The notes under the pieces: model-generated
What the model saw: only the letters and a program-made list of their open reading frames with translations
The model's database searches: none
What the model was told of the DNA's origin: nothing
Shown: piece after piece, positions 33,156 through 42,219 of the stretch
Numbering within the stretch: the stretch's first letter is position 1
Layout: every line of letters starts with the position of its first letter
Source of the DNA: Swaminathania salitolerans
GTDB lineage: Bacteria > Pseudomonadota > Alphaproteobacteria > Acetobacterales > Acetobacteraceae
Length of the DNA: 64,000 nt
Strand: one strand, 5' to 3'
NCBI RefSeq assembly: GCF_025994315.1
Contig: NZ_BAQE01000005.1
Translations under genes and position numbers: made by a program

Positions 33156-33957
33156 CGACACGGGCAAGAAGGCCCGTATCCTCGCCGTCACCAACCAGAA
33201 GGGGGGTGTCGGCAAAACCACCACAGCGATCAATCTGGCAGCCGCGCTGGCCATTACGCAGCGCGTTCTGCTGGTCGATCTCGATCCTCAGGGCAATGCA
33301 TCGACCGGTCTCGGTGTCGATTACAATGCCCGCCAGATCGGCAGCTATGCCGCCCTGATGCAGGAGGCGCCGCCCGAAAAACTTCCGCGTCCGACCGGAA
33401 CATCGAATCTCGATATCATCGTGGCGAATACCGATCTGGCCGGGGCGGAACTCGAGCTGATCGGCAGCGACCGGCGCGAATTCCGCATCCGGGACGCGCT
33501 CGAGGCGCTTTCGGGGCGCTACGATGTCATTCTCATCGATTGTCCGCCGAGTCTGGGGCTGCTGACCCTCAACGCGCTTGTGGCGGCGGATGGCGTTCTC
33601 ATCCCGCTTCAATGCGAGTTCTTTGCGCTCGAGGGAATCAGCCAGATCGTTCGCACCGTCGATCGCGTTCGTCGTGCGTTCAACGCCGATCTTCATGTGG
33701 AGGGGATCATCCTCACCATGTACGATCGTCGGAACAATCTCTCGGAGCTCGTTGCGGCCGATGCGAGAAGCTTTTTCGGAGATCAGGTTCTCGAGACGCT
33801 GATCCCGCGCAATATCAAGATTTCCGAAGCGCAAAGCCACGGCTACTCGGTTCTGGACTACGACCGCCGGAGCAGCGGCGCGCAGGCTTACATGGCCCTC
33901 GCGCAGGAAATTGCCGCAAGGCTCGGTATCGTGCAGCAGCAGAAGGCATCGTCATGA
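33145..33957 (+). CDS. parA: Chromosome partitioning ATPase ParA
   Basis: 270 residues from a GTG at 33145 that overlaps the end of rsmG. Deviant Walker A KGGVGKTTTAINLA at about 19-32, LVDLDPQGNASTGLG, IDCPPSLGLLTLNAL and ILTMYDRRNNLSELV identify chromosomal ParA/Soj. It forms the DNA-bound gradient that moves ParB-parS complexes after origin replication. parB starts within the stop (ATGA). Confidence 0.97.
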   Translation: MSNNDTGKKARILAVTNQKGGVGKTTTAINLAAALAITQRVLLVDLDPQGNASTGLGVDYNARQIGSYAALMQEAPPEKLPRPTGTSNLDIIVANTDLAGAELELIGSDRREFRIRDALEALSGRYDVILIDCPPSLGLLTLNALVAADGVLIPLQCEFFALEGISQIVRTVDRVRRAFNADLHVEGIILTMYDRRNNLSELVAADARSFFGDQVLETLIPRNIKISEAQSHGYSVLDYDRRSSGAQAYMALAQEIAARLGIVQQQKASS

Positions 33958-34841
33958 GCAAGAAACCGACGGCGCGTCTCGGGCGCGGACTCGCCGCTCT
34001 TCTGGGAGACCAGGCCGTCGAGTTGCCGCGCGCTGGCGGTCAGTCGCCGGAACCGGCCCATCTTCCGGCAACGCTGGGTGTCGATCTTCTGGCGCCCGGG
34101 CCGTTCCAGCCGCGCGTGGATATGGATGAGGGACGGCTTTCGGAACTGGCCGATTCCATAAGAAGCCGCGGTGTCCTGCAACCCATTCTCGTGCGCCCCG
34201 ACCCGGCGGAGCCGGGAAGATATCAGATCATCGCCGGTGAGCGGCGCTGGCGTGCGGCCCAGCGAGCCGGGCTGCACGAAGTGCCGGTGCATGTCCGTCT
34301 GCTGGACGATGCGGATGCGATGGCTGCAGCGCTCGTCGAGAACCTGCAGCGCGCCGATCTGAATGCGATCGAAGAGGCAGAGGGCCTGCAGCGCCTGCTG
34401 ACCGATTATGCGCTGACGCAGGAGGAGCTGGCCGGGGCAGTCGGGAAATCCCGCCCGCATGTCGGCAATATCCTGCGCCTGCTCAATCTTCCCGAGGCGG
34501 TCAGGCAGAAGGTGCGCGACGGTCTTCTGAGCGCCGGTCATGCGAGGGCGCTTCTCGCCCATCCCGATCCGGCCTCTGCGGCCGATATCGTGATCGCGCG
34601 CGGTCTGAACGTGCGTCAGACCGAGGCCCTTGCCCGACAGGTTCCGGCCGGAAAACAGGAAGAGACCAAACCCCCGCGCGATAATGAACTCGTGCGGCTC
34701 GAGCGCGATCTGGCGTCGCGGCTGGGTCTGCGGGTCAAGATCGAGTTCAACGGGAAAGGGGGCTCGCTGCGTCTCGACTACAGAAGTCTGGACCAGTTCG
34801 ATGCCCTGATGCGCCTTCTGTCTCCCGAGAATCCCGACTGA
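33954..34841 (+). CDS. parB: Chromosome partitioning protein ParB
   Basis: 295 residues from the ATG at 33954. It begins KKPTARLGRGLAALLGD (the ParA-interacting region), then the CTP-binding fold with GPFQPRVDMD, VLQPILVRP, GERRWRAAQRAG and ENLQRADLNAIEEAEG. The parS-binding helix-turn-helix follows (LTQEELAGAVGKSRPHVGNI), and the C-terminus is the dimerisation domain. The three parS palindromes in this window are its expected targets. A tRNA-Lys lies 85 bp downstream. Confidence 0.97.
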   Translation: MSKKPTARLGRGLAALLGDQAVELPRAGGQSPEPAHLPATLGVDLLAPGPFQPRVDMDEGRLSELADSIRSRGVLQPILVRPDPAEPGRYQIIAGERRWRAAQRAGLHEVPVHVRLLDDADAMAAALVENLQRADLNAIEEAEGLQRLLTDYALTQEELAGAVGKSRPHVGNILRLLNLPEAVRQKVRDGLLSAGHARALLAHPDPASAADIVIARGLNVRQTEALARQVPAGKQEETKPPRDNELVRLERDLASRLGLRVKIEFNGKGGSLRLDYRSLDQFDALMRLLSPENPD

Positions 34842-34926
34842 TGATTGCTTATGCGGAACGATGCATTTTTTCTCTTGATGCGTCTTCCGCCCCCTGTTAG
34901 AAGCCCACTCACCGGAGCGGGGCTAT

Positions 34927-35002
<76 letters not shown>

Positions 35003-35246
35003 TTGCCCCGCCGGTACTTCCCCTGTGATCTGGATCCGCTCCTTTCCCATGTTGCGATGGGGGATGAGAGTATTGTAACGCTCAGGATACGTTCCTGGCC
35101 TTTATTTTGACACCGATCCGGCTATTTATCTGTCGCACGGTTGTTCCATCCCTGATGGCGTTCTGTTTCAGGGCTCTTCACACAGGTATTCAGCCTCCTG
35201 GAATGGTGATAGGGAGAGCCGATCGATTTTGTCTGGATGGATATGA

Positions 35247-36527
35247 ATGCTGCGGCCTGGTTCGAGTTTCAGTCGACGGTGCAAGATTATTGTGTCTTGC
35301 CTGAATCTTTCCGTGCTTTGCGCGTGCAGTGCCCTTCCCGATAGCGGTCCGACCGAGCGACAGTTCCAGAAGGGACAGAAGGACGCGCAGGCCAGGGGAT
35401 TCGATTTTGCGATTCTGCCGCTGCATCTCCCGATGGTCGACCGGATCAACGATACGGTTGCCGCACAGACGGCCCTGCCTCCCATCGTCGCGAGCCGGAG
35501 AGAGAACGATCTCATCGGGCCGGGCGATGTCCTTCAGGTCACGGTTTATGAGATCGGCAATGCCCTGTTCTCGGGTGCCTCGGCGAATGCGAGCGGGTCC
35601 ACCTCGATCGGCATGATGGCCGGTGGCATGAGCGGCAGCGCCGGAAGCGCGGCGAGCACGCTCATGTCGGGCAACGCGATGGACAGCAAGCTCTCCTCGA
35701 GTGGCGGGGCTGCGACGCCGACCTCCCTGCCGCCCGTGACGGTCGATTCGAGCGGCTCGATCTATCTGCCTTTCATCGGCAAGGTTCATGTGGCGGGGCG
35801 GAATCGCGAGCAGGTCGGCGCGCTCATCAAGTCGCTTCTGGCGCGGAAATCGCAGTTCCCCGATGTCGTGGTGCATGTCGTGCAGGACAACAGCAATTTT
35901 GCCGTCATCTATGGTGACGTCAAAATGACCGGGAAATTCCCGCTGACATCGCATCATGAGCGTATTCTCGATGCGGTCGCCACCGCTCAGGGGACGATGC
36001 ATCCGCCCAATGACGAGATCGTGACGCTGACGCGCGCTGGCACGAACTACACTTTCCCGATGCGCGATATCGACGGCGATAACCGGCGCAATATCGTGCT
36101 CCAGCCGGACGATACGCTGAAGCTCGTCTATAATCCCCTGACGTTCACCGTTTTCGGAGCGGCGAACAAGGTGTCGGAGATCCCGTTCGAGCAGCCGACG
36201 CTGACGCTCGCCCAGGCGCTGTCGCGGGCGGCGGGTCTTGCCGATTATCGTGCCGATCCGAACGCAGTCTATCTCATGCGCTACGAGAACAACGAAGTCC
36301 TCCGCCGCCTCGGCGTGAAGACCTCTCCGGTGCGGATGACGACGCCTGTGGTCTACAAGATCGACATGATGGATCCGGCGAGCTATTTCGTGGCCCAGCG
36401 CTTCGAGATGAAGAACAAGGATCTCATCTATGTCGCGAATTCGCGCAGCAACAAGTTCTACAAGTTCTTCGGGCTGATCAGCACCATCATCCAGCCGGGC
36501 ATCACTGCCGGCTACATGGCGAAGTAG
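35247..36527 (+). CDS. Capsule/exopolysaccharide export outer-membrane lipoprotein (KpsD/CtrA/BexD-like)
   Basis: 426 residues. The N-terminal signal ends in a plausible lipobox (LSVLCAC). The export-sheath block starts NDLIGPGDVLQVTVYEIG, then a Gly/Ser/Met-rich insertion, SSGSIYLPFIGKVHVAGRNR, and SLBB-like strands (FAVIYGDVKMTGKFPL, FTVFGAANKVSEIPF). The C-terminus (LISTIIQPGITAG) is amphipathic, as needed for an outer-membrane helix. It would form the outer-membrane channel of an ABC-dependent capsule exporter. The next gene starts on its stop codon. Confidence 0.87.
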   Translation: MLRPGSSFSRRCKIIVSCLNLSVLCACSALPDSGPTERQFQKGQKDAQARGFDFAILPLHLPMVDRINDTVAAQTALPPIVASRRENDLIGPGDVLQVTVYEIGNALFSGASANASGSTSIGMMAGGMSGSAGSAASTLMSGNAMDSKLSSSGGAATPTSLPPVTVDSSGSIYLPFIGKVHVAGRNREQVGALIKSLLARKSQFPDVVVHVVQDNSNFAVIYGDVKMTGKFPLTSHHERILDAVATAQGTMHPPNDEIVTLTRAGTNYTFPMRDIDGDNRRNIVLQPDDTLKLVYNPLTFTVFGAANKVSEIPFEQPTLTLAQALSRAAGLADYRADPNAVYLMRYENNEVLRRLGVKTSPVRMTTPVVYKIDMMDPASYFVAQRFEMKNKDLIYVANSRSNKFYKFFGLISTIIQPGITAGYMAK

Positions 36528-37654
36528 TGGCGCATACCATGTCCTTCCTGCAGCGGTTATATCCTCGTACGACCAAGGCGAAGCTCTTTTACGGCACGGT
36601 GATCGCACCGACATTCGTCACGGCGCTCTATCTCTATCTGGTGGCGAGCCCGCAATATATCTCCGAGACGCATTTCCTCGTGCGCGGCTCCCAGAATCAC
36701 AGCCTGCCTTCCCTCGCCAACGTGATGGAAGGGAGTCTGGGAGGCGGCGCATCCGAAAACACCTATGCCGTGCAGGATTACATGGTGTCGCGCGACGCGA
36801 TGGATCTCCTGCGCCGCGAACTGCATCTCGAGCAGATCTACAACCGGAAAGGGGCCGACTTCATCGCCCGGTATCCGGCCTTCTTCCTCCACAAGACGAT
36901 GGAGAGCTTCTACTGGTACTACAAGCGCCACATAAAGGTGGTGCTCGATGCCGATACGTCGCTTTCGGTCCTTCGTGTCAGGTCCTTCTCGGCCGAGGAT
37001 TCGCAGAAGATCGCGAATGCCCTGCTCCAGGCCTCCGAAAAGCTGGTCAACGAGATGAACGCGCGCCAGCGTGAAAATCTGATCGGCGCGGCGCAGAAGG
37101 AAGTCAACGACACGCTGCACAAGATACAGGAACTGCAGAAGCAGCTGGCTGCCTATCAGAACCGGAACAGCCTGATCGATCCGCAGAAGCAGTCTGTTTC
37201 CCTGATCTCGACCGAATATGCCCTGCAGACCATGCTGTCTTCCACGCAGATGCATCTGCAGCAGGTGCAGAAGACCTCTCCAGACAGCCCTTCGACCGGT
37301 GTGCTCAAAAACCAGATCGACATTCTGAAGGAGCAGCTCGCGGCAGTGCGCTCGCAGATCACGGGCGCCAGTAATTCGCTCGTGCCCAAGCTCATGGATT
37401 TCGACACGCTGACGATCCGCCGTCAGCTTCTCGAGAAGATCCTCGCATCCGAGGTCGCGTCGCTGGAATCCGCGAAGGCCCAGGCGGACAGGCAGATGAT
37501 CTTCCTTGAGGAAGTCACGCAGCCCAATCTGCCGGATTACGCCGAATATCCGCCGAATATCGAGGTTCTGCTCATCGTTTTCGCGACGCTGGGCATGGTG
37601 TTTCTCATGATCAGCCTTCTGGTATCCGGTGCCAGAGAGCATTCAGCGAACTGA
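36527..37654 (+). CDS. Capsule export inner-membrane adaptor (KpsE/CtrB/BexC-like)
   Basis: 375 residues from a GTG at 36527 that overlaps the TAG of the previous gene; an ATG four codons later is equally possible. One N-terminal span (GTVIAPTFVTALYLYLV) followed by SPQYISETHFLVRGSQ, a long periplasmic coiled-coil (residues about 160-310), the PDYAEYPPN motif and a C-terminal span (EVLLIVFATLGMVFLMISLL). This is the polysaccharide co-polymerase type that bridges inner and outer membranes in capsule export. Confidence 0.9.
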   Translation: MAHTMSFLQRLYPRTTKAKLFYGTVIAPTFVTALYLYLVASPQYISETHFLVRGSQNHSLPSLANVMEGSLGGGASENTYAVQDYMVSRDAMDLLRRELHLEQIYNRKGADFIARYPAFFLHKTMESFYWYYKRHIKVVLDADTSLSVLRVRSFSAEDSQKIANALLQASEKLVNEMNARQRENLIGAAQKEVNDTLHKIQELQKQLAAYQNRNSLIDPQKQSVSLISTEYALQTMLSSTQMHLQQVQKTSPDSPSTGVLKNQIDILKEQLAAVRSQITGASNSLVPKLMDFDTLTIRRQLLEKILASEVASLESAKAQADRQMIFLEEVTQPNLPDYAEYPPNIEVLLIVFATLGMVFLMISLLVSGAREHSAN

Positions 37655-37663
37655 CGCGATTCC

Positions 37664-38323
37664 ATGTTGCGATGTATCGATCTCGTCAAGGACTATCACC
37701 TCGAACGCGGTGGTAGTCGCCGGATTCTGGACCATGTCAATCTGACGGTCCAGAGGGGCGAGAAACTCGGGATACTGGGGCATAACGGTGCCGGTAAATC
37801 CACGCTTCTGAGACTGATCGGCGGCGTCGAGCTGCCGACCGGCGGCAGGATCGAGCGCGACATGTCCATTTCCTGGCCGCTGGGTTTTTCAGGAGCGTTC
37901 CAGGGCAGTCTGAGCGGTCTCGACAATCTCCGTTTCATCTGCCGCATCTATGACAAGGATTATGCCTCGACCCGCGCCTATGTGGACGAATTCGCCGCGC
38001 TCGGCGATCAGCTGCGCGATCCGGTCAAGACCTACTCATCCGGTATGCGCGCCCGTCTGGCTTTCGCGCTCTCTCTCGTCATCGACTTCGATTGCTATCT
38101 CATCGACGAGGTGATCATGGTGGGCGATGCGCGCTTCATCGACAAATGCAATTACGAGCTCATGGAGAAGAAATCCTCGCGTGGCCTCATCCTTGTGTCG
38201 CACAGCATGGACTATATCCGTCAGGTCTGCGATCGCTGCGTCATCATCCAGAACGGACGCGTGATCGATACGGAGAGCGTCGAGCAGGGGATCGAGCTGT
38301 ACCGGAACGATTGTCTCGCCTAG
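37664..38323 (+). CDS. Capsule export ABC transporter ATPase (KpsT/CtrD/BexA-like)
   Basis: 219 residues. Walker A GHNGAGKST at 39-47, signature YSSGMRARLAFALSL, Walker B DCYLIDEVIMVGD and H-loop LVSHSMDYI. The length and the RYGYRLIDEV-like Walker B context are typical of KpsT/CtrD ATPases. The membrane partner (KpsM/CtrC/BexB) is not next to it or elsewhere in the window, so it must pair with a permease encoded elsewhere if the system works. The gene is followed by a tRNA on the opposite strand. Confidence 0.92.
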   Translation: MLRCIDLVKDYHLERGGSRRILDHVNLTVQRGEKLGILGHNGAGKSTLLRLIGGVELPTGGRIERDMSISWPLGFSGAFQGSLSGLDNLRFICRIYDKDYASTRAYVDEFAALGDQLRDPVKTYSSGMRARLAFALSLVIDFDCYLIDEVIMVGDARFIDKCNYELMEKKSSRGLILVSHSMDYIRQVCDRCVIIQNGRVIDTESVEQGIELYRNDCLA

Positions 38324-38426
38324 AGCAAGACGTCTGCACTCGTGACCGGTCGGCTTTGCGCAGACGCGCCATGCGGGCGTGACGTGTGTCCCGGGCACCA
38401 GGGATCTTCTGTTTTTCGGGAGAATG

Positions 38427-38501
38427 TGGCTGGGGTGGGAGGGATCGAACCTCCGCATGGCGGAATCAAAATCCGCTGCCTTACCGCTTGGCTACACCCC
38501 A
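38427..38501 (-). tRNA. tRNA-Gln (anticodon TTG)
   Basis: 75 nt with encoded CCA on the minus strand. Acceptor TGGGGTG / CACCCCA, anticodon loop around TTTTGAT with anticodon TTG, T-arm GGAGGTTCGATCCCTCC. Fold is canonical. Confidence 0.96.
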
Positions 38502-38547
38502 TTGCGCTGAAGGGCTTTTAGTCTGCCTCCCCGCGCGCGTAAAGCCA

Positions 38548-39186
38548 TTATGTTTCGAGTTCGAGGGGCTGATCGGCGATGCCCGCATGACGGGTCGCCT
38601 CCTCCATGATGCGCTCGGCCGAAGGCTTGAGCACACCGAAGCGTTCCGCCCGGTCCAGCGCCTGATCGAGCGCGGCCATGGTCTGGGCGAGATCGGCGCT
38701 TTCGTCCTTTTCCCAGGCCCGCAGGGCGAAGCCCCACACGCCGACGAGCCCGTGCAGGCGCATGGCGCCCCCGAAACCGGAACAGGACACCCCGGCGATC
38801 TGTGCCATCCATCGCATCGTATCGAGCGTGGCGGCGCCGAGAATGACCGCAAGTGCGGGTTCGCCCGGCAATGCGGCCAGAACGGCCCGGATCCCGTCCC
38901 GATATTGCTGGAAGACGTCGAAGCGGCGCATGAACAGGTCGAAGATGCGATCGCGCACCGATCCTCCCAGACCGTCATCGCGGAATGCGGATTCGTCTGC
39001 GAGACGGCCCAGCCGGAACAGGAGCGAATGACGGAACGGATACCGGCTGCGGACTTCATCGACGGGCAGGCCGGCGCGATGCGCCGCCTCCACCAGAGAG
39101 AGCTGGGGCCAGCCTTTCTCCGCGGCCAGGGCGAAACCCGCCTCGAGAAGGGCCAGATCGAAATCTTCCCGGTCGTATTCCGTCAT
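38548..39186 (-). CDS. COQ9-like / TetR-fold protein
   Basis: 212 residues from the ATG at 39186; an upstream start would add 16 residues. The N-terminal segment (LALLEAGFALAAEKGWPQLS, VEAAHRAGLPVDEVRSRYPF) is a TetR-type helix-turn-helix. The C-terminal part (TLDTMRWMAQIAGVSCSGFG, GVWGFALRAWEKDESADLAQ, TMAALDQALDRAERFG) resembles the COQ9 lipid-binding domain. Alphaproteobacterial COQ9 proteins support ubiquinone biosynthesis and share this fold. A transcriptional regulator cannot be excluded. A nearby ubiK gene adds mild support for COQ9. Confidence 0.7.
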   Translation of the reverse strand: MTEYDREDFDLALLEAGFALAAEKGWPQLSLVEAAHRAGLPVDEVRSRYPFRHSLLFRLGRLADESAFRDDGLGGSVRDRIFDLFMRRFDVFQQYRDGIRAVLAALPGEPALAVILGAATLDTMRWMAQIAGVSCSGFGGAMRLHGLVGVWGFALRAWEKDESADLAQTMAALDQALDRAERFGVLKPSAERIMEEATRHAGIADQPLELET

Positions 39187-39262
39187 GAATGTGTCCCTGC
39201 CTTTCCTCGCGGGATAATAACGAAGAGGCGGCATGTGACAATCGCAAGACCGAGTTTTCCGG

Positions 39263-40057
39263 TCAGGAGGCCATCTCCCGGGCGCGCGCCATGGCCTGGT
39301 TCACGGCCTTTTCGAGCAATGCGGGAAGCCCGTCGGGCGCCATGAGCACATCCAGCGCCTTCGCCGTGACGCCGTTCGGGCTCGTGACGTTGCGTCTGAG
39401 CGTCTCGCTGCTCTCTTCCGAGGCAGCGAGCAGCGCGCCCGATCCCGATACCGTACCCCGCGCCAGAAGGCGCGCGGTTTCCGGAGGCAACCCGACCCGG
39501 AGCGCTTCCTTCTCCAGAAGCTCGGCCAGAAGAAACACATAGGCCGGGCCGCAGCCGGAGATGGGCGTCAGCGCCTCGAGCTGTTCTTCGGTCTCGACCC
39601 AGGCGACTGCGCCCACGGTCGAGAGCAGCGTCGTGCATACGGCACGGGCCTCGGCATCCAGCCCTTCGCCGCACAGACCCGTGACGCCCTGACCGATCGC
39701 CGCCGGGGTGTTGGGCATGGCGCGGACCAGATGCGTGCGTGCGCCGCCGCAGGCCGCACGGAGGCTTTCCATGGTGCGTGCGGCCAGCATCGAGATCAGG
39801 ATCGTATCGTCCAGCCAGGGGCGCAGGGAGGAAAGCGCGTCTTCCATCCCGGCGGGTTTGACGGCCAGAATGACGATATCCGGACGAAAATCATGCGGGA
39901 TGTCTCTTGCATCGCGCACGACCCGATGGGGGGCAGGAGGAGCGTCGCAGCGACGATCGAGGATGATGGACGGGGCCAGACCGTGTTCCAGCCAGCCCTG
40001 CCAGAGGGCGCCGCCCATCTTGCCGCATCCGACGAGGAGCAGGGAAGGGAGGGTCAT
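39263..40057 (-). CDS. proC: Pyrroline-5-carboxylate reductase
   Basis: 264 residues from the ATG at 40057, which overlaps the ybjN-like stop. N-terminal Rossmann motif LLLVGCGKMGGALW, ILAVKPAGMEDAL, RAMPNTPAAIGQG and the C-terminal family block GCGPAYVFLLAELLEKEALR and TSPNGVTAKALDVL. It catalyses the last step of proline synthesis; proA, an earlier step, is 17 kb away in the same window. The upstream extension of the frame lies inside the neighbouring gene and was rejected. Confidence 0.96.
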   Translation of the reverse strand: MTLPSLLLVGCGKMGGALWQGWLEHGLAPSIILDRRCDAPPAPHRVVRDARDIPHDFRPDIVILAVKPAGMEDALSSLRPWLDDTILISMLAARTMESLRAACGGARTHLVRAMPNTPAAIGQGVTGLCGEGLDAEARAVCTTLLSTVGAVAWVETEEQLEALTPISGCGPAYVFLLAELLEKEALRVGLPPETARLLARGTVSGSGALLAASEESSETLRRNVTSPNGVTAKALDVLMAPDGLPALLEKAVNQAMARAREMAS

Positions 40058-40560
40058 GCTTCCCCCATGCAGTCGAGCATGGCGGCCTCGAGCGATTCCG
40101 TCGGGGATTTGCCGCTCCAGAGCGTGAACTGGAAGGCCGGATAGAAGCGTTCGCATTCCGTGATGGCGATATCGATCATGTCTTCCATGCTTTCTGCGGC
40201 CAGGGTCGTGGCGCCGCGCAACAGGACGGAATGCCGGAAAACCGGCGTCCCGGTTTCGAGGTCGAGGCTGAAATGGCCGATCCAGAGACGCTCATTGGCC
40301 AGCGCGATCAGCTCGTACAGGGCCTTGCGCCGTGCGGCGGGCGCGCGGAGGTCGAAGGTGCAGGTGAAATTCATGGCCGCGATCTCGCGTGACCACGAAA
40401 AATAGAGCCCGTAATCGCACCATTTCCCGGGTGCCTCGGCCGCCATCTCGCAATCTGTGCGACGATCGAATGCCCAGTCATGGCCGCAGACGATCTGCTC
40501 CATGACATCGAGCGGATTGGTATCCTGCGAAGAGGAGGAGGAGAGGGATAGAGCAGGCAT
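40054..40560 (-). CDS. YbjN-domain protein
   Basis: 168 residues. After a Ser-rich start: KWCDYGLYFSWSREIAAMNF, LYELIALANERLWIGHFSLD, TGTPVFRHSVLLRG and ITECERFYPAFQFTLW. This is the YbjN fold, related to type III secretion chaperones and of uncertain function in bacteria. Its TGA overlaps the proC ATG, so the two are translated together; this linkage is common in alphaproteobacteria by my recollection. Confidence 0.85.
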   Translation of the reverse strand: MPALSLSSSSSQDTNPLDVMEQIVCGHDWAFDRRTDCEMAAEAPGKWCDYGLYFSWSREIAAMNFTCTFDLRAPAARRKALYELIALANERLWIGHFSLDLETGTPVFRHSVLLRGATTLAAESMEDMIDIAITECERFYPAFQFTLWSGKSPTESLEAAMLDCMGEA

Positions 40561-40721
40561 TCGGGACTCCCTAGGCCGGTGACGGATGTCGCACAGGGAT
40601 CATCCGTCGTGATGTCTGCAGGGATAGGGAGAGTCTGGGCCCGAAGTCCGCGACTCGTCCTATCACGGTCACGTTAGGGATGCCCGGCTTCCGTTGCAAG
40701 AAGTCCGGGCCCCTCAGGGGA

Positions 40722-41006
40722 TCACCCTTCGGTGGAGGGTGTCGTCAGCGCCTTTTCCAGATCGGACAGCCGCTCCTCCATGGCGCGGAGTCGCTGGTCG
40801 GCGTCCTCCTGGGCCGAACGGGCACGGGCGGCCAGTTCGCGGGCCACATCGAGTTCGTCCCGGCGGACGAGATCGAGCGAGGCCAGAACCTCGTCGATCC
40901 GGGTGCGCACCATGGCATGCAGTTCCTCGCGCAGACCGGTCAGTGCGGAGAAGGCTCCGCCGGCAACGCCAGCAAGATCATCGAAGAAACGGGGCCGGTC
41001 TGACAT
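40722..41006 (-). CDS. ubiK: Ubiquinone biosynthesis accessory factor UbiK (BMFP family)
   Basis: 94 residues from the ATG at 41006. Begins SDRPRFFDDLAGVAGGAFSA and contains ELHAMVRTRIDEVLASLDLV with a C-terminal coiled coil (AEDADQRLRAMEERLSDLEK-like heptads). This is the YqiC/BMFP layout: an amphipathic helix plus a trimeric coiled coil. UbiK helps the late ubiquinone enzymes at the membrane. An upstream extension of the frame runs into the hldD promoter region and was rejected. Confidence 0.9.
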   Translation of the reverse strand: MSDRPRFFDDLAGVAGGAFSALTGLREELHAMVRTRIDEVLASLDLVRRDELDVARELAARARSAQEDADQRLRAMEERLSDLEKALTTPSTEG

Positions 41007-41229
41007 GGCAAGGTCCTTAAAGTTCTGTCCTGGGCGCCCGGCCGGAGAGGGTCGGGCAGGTTGCATCGCCTCCGTGCCGTCAGCCCGGAGGGAGATCCCC
41101 AGACTGATGCCCGCGCCTGAAAGCTGCAACGCCGTAACCGGAGAGCGGATGCCGGGTCGGGCTTCCGGTCGCGCTTTTCTCCGGTCGGTGTGGCTTGGAG
41201 GTTGCGATTGGCCGTCTTATACAGGTTCC

Positions 41230-42210
41230 ATGATGATCGTCACCGGCGGAGCCGGATTTATTGGTTCGTGTCTGGTCTCCGCGCTCAAGGCGCGCGGCGA
41301 GACCGTGGTCGTGGTCGATCGCCTGCGCGACCAGGGCAAGTGGCGCAATCTTGCCAGGCACCCTCCCGATCGCCTGATCGCGCCCGATCAGCTTCCCGGC
41401 TTTCTGGCGACGATGCCCCCGGTCCGGGCGATCTTCCACATGGGCGCGATCAGCAGCACGACGGCCAGGGATGGCGATCATGTCTGGCGCACCAATGTGG
41501 ATCTCTCAGAAACCCTGCTGGACTGGTGCGCCGATCACGGCGTGCCGTTTTTCTATGCATCCTCGGCTGCGACCTATGGAGGGGCCGATCGTCCGGAACT
41601 CTTCTCGGACGCGCCCGAGCTCCTCCCCGATCTGAGGCCGCTCAATCTGTACGGCTGGTCGAAGCATGTCTTCGATCAGCATCTTCTGGCGCGGGAGAAG
41701 GCGGGCCGTCCGATGCCGCCTCACTGGGCCGGTCTCAAGTTCTTCAACGTCTACGGTCCCAACGAATATCACAAGGGCGGCATGATCTCGGTCGTCAAGG
41801 TGAAATATGACGAGGTCATGAGCGGCGCGCCCGCGCGACTCTTCCGCTCCGATCGCCCCGGTCTTGCCGACGGCGCCCAGGCGCGCGATTTCATCTGGGT
41901 GGGCGATCTGATCGGGATCATGCTCTGGCTGCTCGAGCATCCGGAGGTCAGCGGGATCTTCAATTGCGGCACGGGGGCCGCGCGCAGCTATCTCGATCTG
42001 GCCCATGCGGTATGCGATGCCGCAGGCGTGCCGCGTCGCGTGAGTTTCGTCGACATGCCCGAGGCTTTGCGCGGTCAGTACCAGTCCTATACCTGTGCCG
42101 ATATGAGCCGCCTGCGTGCCGCGGGATACGATCGGCCTTTCACCACGCTGGAAGACGGCATCGCACGGTATGTGCATGACTATCTCTCGACGCCGGATCC
42201 CTATCTGTAA
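41230..42210 (+). CDS. hldD: ADP-L-glycero-D-manno-heptose 6-epimerase
   Basis: 326 residues from the first of two adjacent ATGs at 41230. Starts MMIVTGGAGFIGSCLVSALK; the SDR catalytic set is SSAATYG with Tyr-x3-Lys in LYGWSKHVFD. FFNVYGPNEYHKGGMISVV and DGAQARDFIWVGDL are diagnostic for HldD. The enzyme makes L,D-heptose for the LPS inner core. It leads the hldD-lgt-pgeF run of envelope genes. A frame open further upstream, over ubiK, is an artefact of high GC. Confidence 0.95.
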   Translation: MMIVTGGAGFIGSCLVSALKARGETVVVVDRLRDQGKWRNLARHPPDRLIAPDQLPGFLATMPPVRAIFHMGAISSTTARDGDHVWRTNVDLSETLLDWCADHGVPFFYASSAATYGGADRPELFSDAPELLPDLRPLNLYGWSKHVFDQHLLAREKAGRPMPPHWAGLKFFNVYGPNEYHKGGMISVVKVKYDEVMSGAPARLFRSDRPGLADGAQARDFIWVGDLIGIMLWLLEHPEVSGIFNCGTGAARSYLDLAHAVCDAAGVPRRVSFVDMPEALRGQYQSYTCADMSRLRAAGYDRPFTTLEDGIARYVHDYLSTPDPYL

Positions 42211-42219
42211 AAGGTCCCC

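Noticed and set aside
40732..41229. N-terminal extension of HldD through the ubiK region
   Set aside because: The extension is antisense to ubiK, and the NAD-binding motif starts right at the ATG at 41230.
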